From Sphaerolaimus hirsutus (lineage: Eukaryota > Nematoda > Chromadorea > Monhysterida > Sphaerolaimidae), in contig OZ038450.1 of assembly GCA_964036195.1 (NCBI GenBank), positions 4,280,701 through 4,344,700 on the forward strand: DNA of 64,000 bases, given 5' to 3'. The number at the start of each line of letters is the position of its first letter. Within the stretch, counting starts at the first letter, position 1. Of the stretch, positions 23,897 to 34,700 are shown one piece after another. Both the position numbers and the translations under genes were made by a program. Below the pieces are notes generated by a model that saw nothing but the letters and a program-made list of their open reading frames with translations, made no database searches and was not told the DNA's origin.

Positions 23897-25749
23897 AATG
23901 TGATTTTGCATTTGCCTGTGATTGGTTTGTGTGCTCCTTGTAGACTGGCTGGTCTTGGTGCAATTTTTTTAGTGGATGCAAGTTTTAAGTTTTTGTGTCT
24001 CCTGAAACTTGTTGGAATACTACCAAATTGTCTATGATGCATTTTATGTTCGTTGTGAAATTATTGTGCTATGATAATTTACCACATTCATAAGCTGCGA
24101 AGTGATTCACTGCCATGAATTTAGCCCACAGTGTGTCTGCATTTTTCAGTCTTTCACTGTTCATTGCCGCTTTACCGCCCCTCTATCCGATCTTCTGTCT
24201 ACCTTATAACTGTCATGTATAATGTTTTTATCATGATTTAAAAAAATTTTATTCTTAAAATATCAAATCTGGTGTGTTTCAGAAAACACCCTTTTCCAAC
24301 GCTTTCTTAGATTCATTATGTTTCAGTACGTTGTGACTTGTGAGTCTGTTCACTGTTTGCTTTATAAAGATTTTATGTTTACTTAATTATATGTGTCTAC
24401 CTACATGCATTAATGAATACGATATGCATAAATATGTAAATATGTGTTTTTGCTGCAAATGCAAGGAGCACAAATCAAGCAATTATTGAATGTCACTAGG
24501 GGTCAAACAGGATTGACTTTTCGGGATCGGGATTGGTACTTTTAATTTTCGGGATCGGGGTCGGGGCTTCAGGTTCGGGATTGCTGAATCGCAGAAATTA
24601 TCGGGATTCGGGATCGGGAACTGATTTGTCAGCCCAAATTTTTTTTGTATTTCGTACACAACGTACAAATTCCAAATGTCAGAATTTATCACATGACTTT
24701 ATTCATAAAATTTTTGGTAACATTCTGTACAAAGCATGCGGTCGCTCAGTATAAAATCTGAATTATAAACAAAAATTCTTGGCTTAGATCCGTAAAAAAT
24801 TGACGTTCCAATTGACCCATTTTAAAGGGTGACGCGGGAAATCTAAATAGGAAATCTAAATATTATAATTTAATACATCACCATAACTTCACGTTTCAAA
24901 ATATCATATCCGTGTAAATATCGATCGTAGATTGGTCGAGTACCACAAAGGTGAATGGTGTTAGTGGTGCCACATCGGCACCTGCTAAATATTTATGGCG
25001 CCTTGCAAACACTAGTTTCGCCGGTGACTTTGTAAATATTGTCAATGATGAAATGCAACCAGAATTACCACCAGTGAAAAGAATCTCAAACAATATTTAG
25101 CCTATGTATTTACAATTGATAAACCGTACTTGCTTTAATAATTCCCCTTGAATAATTACCCTCTTAAATAATTCCCCCCTGTTAGACGAGTGAGAAAAAA
25201 TAATTCCCCCTCTTGAATAAAATATAAAAAAATATATAAAAAATTATTCCACTTCAAAAAGTCTGACAGAAAAATACCCAAGGGAATTATTCAAGCAAAT
25301 ACGGCACTCGGCGGACTGCAAAGTATACGGCCTAAATTACTTATGTCTTAGTCAATAACACACGAGCACAATAATTGTGTACGCAATTCACAATAAAACA
25401 AATTTTTAAAAAAGAAAAGGCATAGTGATATAAACCCAATATACGTTTCCTGTCTGAAATGATTTTTTGGAACTATTTATTTTTGAGTAAGAATGACGTC
25501 ATGATGGAGTGTCTCATTAATGCCTAGCGTGCAATTCAGCATTGAGTATAAATAAATACAGCACTTTTTTCAGTCGACTGTCGTACTGCTCGGTTCCCCC
25601 TGTTCCCCATAGAATTCGGTTCTAAATTTCTGTATTGATGAACTCCTTAGTGATCCAGTAACTGTGAAAATGTCCTGCAAGGAAAATTACTTTCGTTTTT
25701 AAAATTTAGATTCACGCAGTCAAAAAGTCATTTTAAAAAGAATCCCAAC
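23897..25749. other. Intergenic/3' region between the convergent ADAMTS and GRTP1 genes
   Basis: This stretch should hold the 3' UTR of the ADAMTS gene and the last coding exon and 3' UTR of the GRTP1-like gene. I could not find a convincing final GRTP1 exon. It contains a 'CGGGATCGGG' repeat copy at 24498-24640 and a degenerate 'CCCTCGAATAATTCCCC' element at about 25130-25320. A minus-strand stretch at 24896-25093 is open but does not align by eye with the family C-terminus. Confidence 0.5.
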
Positions 25750-28700
25750 CTTCATAAACTGGTGACAATTAATGGCTGCATCGTTTTTGGTAATATCTTG
25801 TACGGCCCGTGTGATTTCGCCCAGATTTTTGCATCGCAGGAAATATGGTTTGTTGCTTATGAACAACGTGAGTGCTACTCGAAAGAATATCTTGGAGCCT
25901 TCGTTGAAAAAGCAGTCCCATATTCGGAGTACTGTCTGAGCAATGGGGAAGTTGCAATAAATGGTTAAAAATCTATTTTCACCAAAATTTTCAAAAATAC
26001 TTCGATTTCCCTATTTAGGTAGGTATTTATGTGTTTCACTATGGGAGTGTAGCTTGCTGACAACATTCTTCAAACGTATCGAAATGGTGACAACTCACTG
26101 ACAATTCAACGTCAAGGGATCTGTCTGCTGCTGAGAAACACTGACAACTTGCTGACACGTTCAAGCAGCACAATAATTGTCTAAGCCAATGTCTGTTAGC
26201 TTTATATCAAAGTCGTCAGCAAGTTACATTTACATGGGTCAATATCAATACAATGTGGTCGATTATCTATCCTCTTGAAAATATTTACCTCAATGGGTAG
26301 CACATTGATGTACCAGCAGAGAAACCATTTGCTCGCCAAAAGCAACATATCTGCTCCATGTTTGGCCAGATGTTTTCCCAGCGCTGGGCACTTGCTCCTG
26401 TATTACACATAACCAATATAATCAGTTGGTTAAGTCTCACAAATACTGTATTTGCTCGAATAATTCCTCTGAGGAATTATTGATTTATCAAACGTTTTAA
26501 AGGGGGAGCTATTCAAGGGGGAGAATTATTCAAATGGGAAATCATTATTTCATCAAACCTTTCAGGGATGTTTGTATCAACTCATTTCATGGAATATGCT
26601 TTATTAGCAACACAACATGCCATTTTTGTTCAAATTTTGCAAAAAATATCATTATTCGAAGGGGGAATTATTTTGACCTCACTTATCCAACGAGGGAACT
26701 ACTCAAAAGGGGAAATTATTCAATTGGAGAATTATTCAATTTAAGGGGAATTATTCAAGCGAATACAGTAATCCAAGAACCTCCCCCCTGCACGTACATT
26801 AACAATCTATCGAGCACCAACATGTCCACCCTCAATCCCTGCATATCATTCACATAATATGGCCACAAAGTCCTCAGCGCTGCATCCATCAGCCAAAACG
26901 CTTTTTCGGGCTGTTCAGTGACCAAAAGTAACAGCCCTCCAATGTAATTCATTCCCTGACAGTAGCCCACTTGCGGGTACCTGACAGCGATCGCTCTGGG
27001 GCAGTCCCAGAGCCTGTAAAATAACCTGTCAAATGTCAAATGTCATGCAAAGTATCAAAAGTCATGTAAAATTCCCGGTAAAATGGCAAACGTACTCATT
27101 TTTACATGACTTTTGACACTTTGCATGACATTTTACATTTCACAGGGCATTTTACAGGGTCTGGGACTGGTACCTGAGTACCAATTCAAGGTTGTGTCTG
27201 GTCGCTTGGCCGGTCATGCCCACGAAATGCACATTGGAAGGGAACGTTCGCTGGAGGTCTGGGGTTGGAGATGGGCCGATTGTCAACACGTCAAATGTCA
27301 TTCGAAGTGTCAAATGTAATATAAAATTCACTGGAAAATGTCCTGCCAAATGTCCTGTAAATGCCCTGTAACGTATGTTTGCCATCGTACACTTCATTTT
27401 CCACGCCTTTAGACACTTCGCATGACATTTTACATTTTACAGGACATTTTCCAGGGCCCTCAACCGGCACACGCACCACCACCCAACCCACCCAAATCGA
27501 TCTCTTTCTCCACTTGCGGCCGCGCGGCCGATTTTGCTATCAGCGCGGCGAAAAGTCCCGGCTGGTCTCTGGCGGCGCGCTCGCCGCCCACGCATTTGAA
27601 CCACACAGACGGCCGCAGACCGGAGGGCACCCCCTTGCGCACGAAACGCTTCACTGCGGGGGGGGGGGGGGGGTTGAGTGTGGGTGTTTGGGAAGTGACC
27701 GTGAAGGTGAATTTACAGCATAACGACAAATTGGAGCTGAAGCGACAAATTCGGTGTCGACAAATTTAAATTTCAAGGACGCTCAGAGATGTCCATCCCC
27801 AAATTGACATGTTGAAAGCACTTACCTTACCGATATCTACATCGTGTCCATAAATTATCAAAAAACTTCAGTGGTTCTTTAGATATTAAATTAAAAATTT
27901 CTCTATTTGTCGGCAACATTTCCCGTTAGAATTGCCGACAAATAGCGAAATTTTGGTTATCAATTGATATTTCCAGAACCACTGGAGCTTTTCGGAATAC
28001 TTTTTTTATTATTTGCATGAAATGAAACACAGTGCGAGACTGGCCGGACCCAGGTGCAGTATTACCGCGTCCTCAGTTTTCACATCAAGTACCTATCTTA
28101 TTATATTTGATACAATTGAACAAATTCAAAAACTCACATTTTTCATCGTTCCAGTCCCTCGCACCAGTGGCATGCCCTTCTGCCACGGAAGATGGATTTC
28201 TCCTGACGCCATTATTTCCCCCACTTCCCCCCATTGGATTTGAATTGGACGAGGTCTTTTTGCGCAGAAACGGCTCACTCGAAGCCATGGACATTTTTCC
28301 GCCGCCGCCCCGAGATTCGGCGCTGAATTTTCTAGACATCCCGGTCTCGATCCACCGCTGCGCGCGCCGTTCCAAAACATCCTGGACAATTAATTTTTAT
28401 GCGTGTATAAAAAACTTGGCGGACCGCAAAGTATGCGTCCAAAATTATTTACGTATTAGTTGATAACACGCCAACAGGATACTTATGCACGCACTTTCAC
28501 ACACCATAAATGTTAGGAAGACACAAGCGGCAAACGTTTTCTCTGAATTTTTCTCATTATTTTGAACAATTTTAATTTTACCAGCGCTGACGTTATAATG
28601 TAGTGTTTCCTTGAGAAAAATTTGATATTTGTCATCCAAAATGTCAAAAGTTCACTAATAAAATCTTCCTTTTTTAGATTGACACTTATCGCGACATTTG

Positions 28701-28937
28701 ACACTTTACGGACTGCGGGACTGCGAATGAGGCATTCCAAAATCCAACCTTATATTCACGTTCAAACTGTCGATATTGTTCCATTAATTCCGGGTCGGTC
28801 GGTCGCGCGAAACCGTAGCTATCCACATTTTCTTGTTTTCTCTTCAGCGACTGCAGCAGGCGCTGGCTCAACTTTTTCCTGCGACTCGACACTTTGCTAA
28901 GAATCGGCGTAGACGCGGTACGAGTGGCTAGGGCCAT
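25750..28937 (-). CDS. GRTP1: GRTP1-like TBC-domain Rab GTPase-activating protein (7 exons found, 3' end missing)
   Basis: TBC proteins accelerate GTP hydrolysis by Rab GTPases and so control membrane traffic. Minus-strand exons: 28937-28749, 28381-28165, 27653-27492, 27258-27174, 26995-26798, 26397-26289, 25935-25750. All are GT-AG, phases agree, and the total is 1146 nt (382 codons) without a stop. The N-terminus has NVDSYGFARP, as in growth hormone-regulated TBC protein 1. TBC motif A reads VRKGVPSGLRPSVW. The arginine finger IDLDLQRTFP (IxxDxxR) is formed only by splicing exons 3 and 4. The glutamine finger is in VGYCQGMNYIGG (exon 5). Exon 6 has SKWFLCWYINVLPIE and exon 7 TVLRIWDCFFNEGSKIFFRV, both strongly TBC1D/GRTP1-like. 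About 30-40 C-terminal residues expected in the family are not accounted for. Catalytic residues are intact, so the gene is probably functional. Confidence 0.9.
27006..27170. repeat. 'TGTAAAATGTCA' element forming almost the whole of a GRTP1 intron
   Basis: Ends CAGTCCCAGAGCCTGTAAAA and its complement TTTTACAGGGTCTGGGACTG. The GRTP1 intron between exons 4 and 5 spans 27173-26996, so this element fills about 165 of its 178 bp, leaving only a few bases beside each splice site. Confidence 0.8.
27290..27460. repeat. 'TGTAAAATGTCA' element filling most of another GRTP1 intron
   Basis: Arms CACGTCAAATGTCATTCGAA and TTCGCATGACATTTTACATT face each other inside the intron 27491-27259 (233 bp). It is the second GRTP1 intron dominated by this family; a degenerate third copy is near 28615-28725 in the first intron. 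Confidence 0.75.
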
Positions 28938-29605
28938 TTTTGTTCTGTTTTCGTTTTCTCTCTTTACTGGTAATGATGACTAGATATCAATCAATGTATG
29001 TCTAGACATGTATGTTTTAGAGTTAAATGAATATATAAATACCATATTTGCTCAAATAATACCTCTGGAGAATTTTTTTTTCATCAGACACTTTTGATGG
29101 GGAACTATTCAGGGGGTGGAATTATTTAAAGGTGGTTTTTTATTTTGTCAATCTTTTCAAGTTTCTATAAACTCATGTCATGCTATTTTGTTCAAATTGT
29201 TTGGGCACAGCAAACTTATCATATGCCTAAAGAGGGTGATTATTGTTTCCTCACTTGTTTAGCAGGGGGATTATCCAAGTGGGGGAATTATTCAAGCAAA
29301 TACAGTCTTACATCAATTTTCGCCCATGGCTCTTTCTTTTTTTTCATTTATAATTGCAATTAGTTTAGTGAAGAGACTAGACAAGACAGTGAAGTGAGAT
29401 TTTATTAAAATTGCAGTCTTGGTTTCCTAGCGTGGCTCGGAATAATTGCATTCTACTGTGTTATCTGTACAGTGCAATCATTTCAACAGTGAATGTATTT
29501 TTGAGATGCTGAAGCTTTGTGTGCAATTTAATACTAGATAAGTTCCTCCACTCGAACAGCAACTAAATTTTTATGTACATGTGTATGTAGTGTGATGCAT
29601 AGTTG

Positions 29606-30460
29606 TTAACGCGTGTTTACTTTTACTCAAAAAGTATGTATACTCGAGTACTGAGTAAATGCTTATGCATACTTTGAAAAAGTATCTGTACTTGCATTTT
29701 TGAGAGCACTCGAGTCAGTGGAGTAATTATTCCGAGTACAGAAAGAGCATTTTTTCCATAATATTATACCACTTTTTTGAGAATACTAACCATGAATTAA
29801 CTGCCTTTTCATAAAGAATACTTCTTAATAGAAAGAAAACACCATGTTGTTGTCCAGGGTAGTGATGTGAAAAGCGCCAGAACTTTGTCGCCAAGCGCCA
29901 AAAGCGCCATGGCGCTTTTCCGACCCATAGCGCCAAGCGCCAATGGCGCCACAGCAAAATGGCGCCAAGCGCCAGAAGCGCCATGTCGCTTTTCCGACCC
30001 ATAGCGCCAAGCGCCAATGGCGCCACAGCAAAATGGCGCCTTGCGCCAGAAGCGCCATGGCGCTTTTCCGACCCATAGCGCCAAGCGCCAATGGCGCCAC
30101 AGCAAAATGGCGCCAAGCGCCAGAAGCGCCATGTCGCTTTTTGCTGTAGCGCTCGCGCCAAGCGCCAGCGCCAGGCATTTTGTTCCTGGCGCCAGTCAAA
30201 AATAGCGCCAAGCGCCATGGCGCTTTTACATCACTAGACCAGGGTAAATATTCATAATGCTCCCTTCTAAATTTTACAGAAACAAAAGGTAATTTTAATG
30301 TTTCCATGATTACAAATTACTCACGTTTACGCTTTTTGGGGAAAAGAATTTACTCATGTTTACTCAAAAGTAAAAGTAAAAAAATAGTTTACGCTTTCTG
30401 TACTTGTGGGTGAGAAAAAATAAAACACTTTACTTGTGCTTACGCATACTAATTCCCCAG
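29606..30460. mobile_element. 'TTTACTCGAGTAC' element interrupted by a younger insertion
   Basis: Left part 29606-29869 begins AGTTGTTAACGCGTGTTTAC and has ACTCAAAAAGTATGTATACT. The right part resumes at 30245 with TTACTCACGTTTACG. The interruption is the GCGCCA element at 29870-30236. Other copies of the family are at about 39268-39640, 42345-42785, 43935-44080, 45243-45765 and 56668-56770, each with AAAACGTATTTACGTTTACT-like starts. Confidence 0.75.
29870..30236. mobile_element. hAT-like element with a GCGCCA minisatellite core
   Basis: The ends TAGTGATGTGAAAAGCGCC and GGCGCTTTTACATCACTA are inverted. The core is repeated AGCGCCAATGGCGCCACAGC-type units. Flanks are GTCCAGGG (29862-29869) and GACCAGGG (30237-30244), an 8-bp duplication with one mismatch, as made by hAT transposases. 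Long open frames across it are artefacts of the repeat. Confidence 0.85.
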
Positions 30461-30610
30461 GGGGATTGTTGAGTATATATGGCCTACAAAATGCTGAGGT
30501 ATAATCAACTCCACAGTTGAACAACTTCTCAAAATTCTATGTAAATACCTAGTCTATGTATCACTAGTACTTCAATTAAATTGCATACAGACAAGCGAAT
30601 CTACTCTAAC

Positions 30611-31027
30611 TAAAGCTGCGATTACAGCTCGGTGTAGGCTTCAAACGTAAAATTTCACTGCAGAATTTATTACATAAAGGTGGATGATGATACAGGTCTA
30701 AAAAATTTCATGGAGGAAGTACTAATCCATTTCCAAAACTCACTGTGAGGTGTCAAATTTTGCTGGAAATATCGTTTTTCTATTATTTATGTCCAAATTT
30801 GTGTTACGTCGTCTTAAATTTCGACGTAAACTCATTGAAACATGGATATAATACCACCAAAAACGGTGAGGACAGTGCATGTTGAATTTGGGACATTATT
30901 CAGAGATGGATTAATATTTACTTCGTCCACGACAAATTGTGGACCTGTATAATCATTCACTTTTATGTAATTAATATTGCAGTGATATTTTACGTTTAAA
31001 TTTTTCGTCGAGCTGTAATCGCAGCTT
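30611..31027. mobile_element. Inverted-repeat element related to the ends of the 8.4-kb element
   Basis: Arms AGCTGCGATTACAGCTCG and its complement continue inward as a long imperfect inverted repeat (AATTTATTACATAAA, GATACAGGTCT on the left; the matching complement on the right). Aligned to the right end of the 8.4-kb element (AGCGGGAATTAGAGCTCAGC) it matches at about 16 of 22 positions. The subterminal GGTGGATGATGATACAGGTC matches GTGTGGATCATGCTACGGGT at 46714-46733. Probable non-autonomous relative. Confidence 0.75.
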
Positions 31028-31030
31028 GAC

Positions 31031-31710
31031 ACCCACTTATATCAATAGCTGTAATGCACCGCGCTGGTTTTAAATAGATAATAAAGAAACGTGGTTTAGT
31101 TTTCCATGTGCATCGCATGATAAAAAACACATGCTGCATGTGACAAAAAAAGCTTCCAGCCGGGAACTACATAGTTTTTAAACATAAGAAGAAAACTCTC
31201 ACCTGTTTGTCTGGTCTACAGCAGTCATTTTTCATCCATTCTTTTCCAGATAAATTGTCCCGTTAGATTCACAAAGGCACGAATGCAGGTATATTTATTC
31301 ACCGGCACCGTTTTCGCTTTCACTTTCAGCTAGTTTACATATTCCTGGTAGCACAAAATGCTGTTGTATAGAAAGTTTTCAATGTGAATCAGTGTATACG
31401 CTCGGAAGTATTTTATGGTATAATACTAGCTGTGTACGGCCTATTGAATCTCCTTAATACGGAATAAACCACCTGGGAAAAACATGCAGTTGGAATAGTT
31501 TGTTAGTACACGATAAAACGAATCCGTAAACAGATGTGCAAATCGATTTGCGTGTGCAAACGCTGGAAAAGCTGAAAATTATCCGCTAAAATCCGATAAA
31601 ATAAAAAATCGGGTTGGTTGCTTAAACACTGACCAGGGATTTAGTATGAGGTAAATATTTATTTATTTAGGGAGGGGCCCCGGGGCCGGGAGTAGCCGGA
31701 AGTAGCCGCC
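31031..31710. other. No feature recognised upstream of the DIRS gag
   Basis: AT-rich, no open frame of note, and no copy of the inverted terminal repeat expected at the 5' end of a DIRS element. A polypyrimidine/AG at 31671 precedes a GC-rich stretch that leads into the gag ATG. Confidence 0.5.
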
Positions 31711-34700
31711 ATGTTGGATCGCATGGCCGGGGGCATGGAGATGTCCCGCGCTGGGCTCGCTAAGATGAGCAAGCGCTACCCGAAAACCGGTGACACCAGG
31801 GCTGACAAATACCCTGTGACGTGAGTGCATACACACTCTTGTTTTATTATCTCTTGGATGTACACATCCACATAATTCTACACCCCTCAGGGAGAATTTG
31901 TTCGAAAATTTTCGCAAATTCAAATCGGTCGACTCGCAAATCGTTCGCGTCATGGAGAAATGCATGGCCCAAATCACCGAAACGGTCAACTTGGCCAGAC
32001 GCCCTCTGCTGCGTGCCACAGATTTGGTACAGAAGAAAATCAACGAGGGGTCTCCGTTGTCATTGTGAGTACATCTTCTCACTAAATCATCAACTTTCAT
32101 TAAAGATGATTTACACTATGATAAACCATCAACTTTCATTAAAAATGGTTTCAAATGACAAGCCATCACTGTCCTTTTGCATATGGCTCAAAATCAACAC
32201 ATCTGTTTTGATAAATATATACATTTATTGATCGCAATACGCATATTGCATACACATCTGTTTCCCTCTTTCAGCCAAGAGGCGGAAGGCCGCACCGCGT
32301 GCAATTGGACGCTACGCGTGTTGGCGCACGCCCAATATCAACTTCAAGCGTTGCGCCGCATCGCTAATTTGGCACCGATCGGCGTGGGCGTCAATCGATT
32401 CAAGAGCTCTCGCCTCGAGCCCTTGATCAACGCGCCCATCGAGAAGCGCGTCGACTCCGAACGCTACACCGCTGGCGCTGACGTGAAAAATGCTGCGCCC
32501 CTGCTGTGCAGCCACAACTCGCTGAAGTTGCTGCACGAACACGGCAAGAGCGACACGGAGCGCACCAATGGCCTCGCCAAAGGCCTCGGCGTGCGCGTCA
32601 AGCCGGAAAACGACAATCGCTTCCAGCAGCGCGGCAGCAGCAGCAGCTACAATGGCGCCCGCTATCACAGCGCCCAGCCGCGCCACTACAGAGAGCCACC
32701 TAGGTACGTGGACTCTTCATCTACCTCTTTAGATGTTCGGGTGAATAGACCTCCATCTACTTCATTAGATGTCTCTATTGATAGAAAATTCAAATGCACG
32801 CCCTGCACATTGGATGAAATCCCAAAAGCTTCCTCACAAGCTTTTCACACTTCACCTTCCACGTCAAGTCATGTGGAATCACATTTGCCGTTCAATTTAT
32901 TCTCGGACTTGAATTCAGATTTATCTGATAAACCTATTGCTGGCCGCATCAAATACGCGATCAGCAATTGGCGTTTGATTACTGCCGACGAATGGGTTCT
33001 TGATCAAGTTCAGGGTGCAAGTCTCTTCCTGAACACACATCAGGACTGCATTCCTAATTTGTACATTCCGCCGATAACTTTCTCACCTTCAGATGAGCCA
33101 GTTATAACAGAAAAAGTTCAAGAACTCTTGACAAAGGGCGCGATTCATAAAATCGCGAAAAATAAAGGGCGCTTTGTCTGTCGCCTCTTTATAGTTACTC
33201 AAAAAAGTGGAAAAATTCGGCCAATACTAGATCTTTCTCCACTCAATAAATATGTGGAGGTAGAAACGTTCAAAATGGAAACTTTGAACACGGTCAAGTC
33301 AACCATGAAACCACAAGATTTCATGTGTAAAGTTGACATTTCCGACGCTTATCTGGCAATACCCATCCAACAAGAGGAACATAAATTCCTCCAATTCGAG
33401 TGGCACAATCAATTATATCAATTTAATTGTATGGCGTTTGGATTAGCCTCAGCCCCCCACACGTTCACAAGAATACTGTCACCACTAGTGACCTTTTGGA
33501 GAAAATTGGGTATTCGATGCATCGCATACCTGGATGACATAGGAATTTTTGCTTCATCAAAAGCAGAAGCAGAAATTAGTGCATCATTCATTGCACACAC
33601 CTTACGATCCTGTGGTTTTGTCGTGAATGACAAAAAATGCAAACTTATTGCATCACAGGAAATGGAATTCCTGGGTTTGACAATTTGCAGTGACACTATG
33701 CTTTTCACAGTGCCAGAGGAAAAACGCACTAGACTGCAAAACGCTGCCAAAAACATGGCAGGTGCCTACAAAATCACACTTCGTGAATTAGCAGCGCTAC
33801 TAGGTCAATTTCAGTTCGCTGCTGGAGCCATTCTGGATGGAGAATGCCGCTTCCGGGAACTACAATTCGATTTGATAGATGGCCTGAGAAAATCGAATTC
33901 TTACAATCAAAAGATTTTCCTACGGCCAGAAAGCAAAGATGAGCTCAATGCGTGGTCATCAAACCTCACATTGTGGCATGGCCGGCCCATTTTGGAGTCA
34001 TCTCCGGATGTCACCATTTTCACAGATGCTTCACGCACTGGCTGGGGCGCTTCGTGTCAAGGACACAAAATCCATGGCCATTGGTCTCCAACTGAAAATT
34101 CCTATCACATCAATCACCTTGAGCTGTTAGGACTCTGGCATGGATTACTTTTCTTTTGTCGCAATCTGACAAATTCAACTGTGCTCATGCAGTGCGACAA
34201 TAAGACCGCCATCGCCTACGTAAATAGGCGCGGCGGCACGCACTCCCGTGCTATGTCCCGATTGGCAATAAAAATTTGGGAATGGTGCTCTTCACGCAAT
34301 CTAATTCTCAAAGCACAACATGTGCCTGGTGTTGAAAACACCCAAGCTGATGAAGCCAGTCGCCGAGCCTTTTCACCTAGCGACTGGATGCTTGACGTTT
34401 CAATTTTCTCAAAACTTTGGGAATTGTTTCCGGACATCGATATCGACTTGTTCGCAAGTCGACACAACACTCAACTACCCTGCTATGCAGCATGGGGAGA
34501 CGATCCTTCAGCTATCGCTTCCGATGCATTTCAACTCGATTGGTCAAGATATTTTTCCTATATCTTCCCACCCTTCTGTTTAATTGGAAGAATCCTTAGG
34601 CAGTTGGCAAGTCAGAAAGCCACTGCCTTGATTATCACACCTTGTTGGCCAAAAAAGTCATGGTGGCCTTTACTTCTAGACATGTGCTTCCAAGATCCAA

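Noticed and set aside
24896-25093. Possible last exon of the GRTP1-like gene on the minus strand
   Set aside because: It is open and ends in about the right place, but the peptide does not match the family C-terminus and no acceptor in the required phase is obvious.
29727-30307. Several overlapping open frames of 107-163 codons rich in Trp, Ala, Arg and Leu
   Set aside because: They are all readings of the GCGCCA tandem repeat, which lacks stops in several frames; not genes.
32312-32686. 124-codon minus-strand frame rich in Ala and Val
   Set aside because: It is antisense to GC-rich gag exon 3; a shadow frame.
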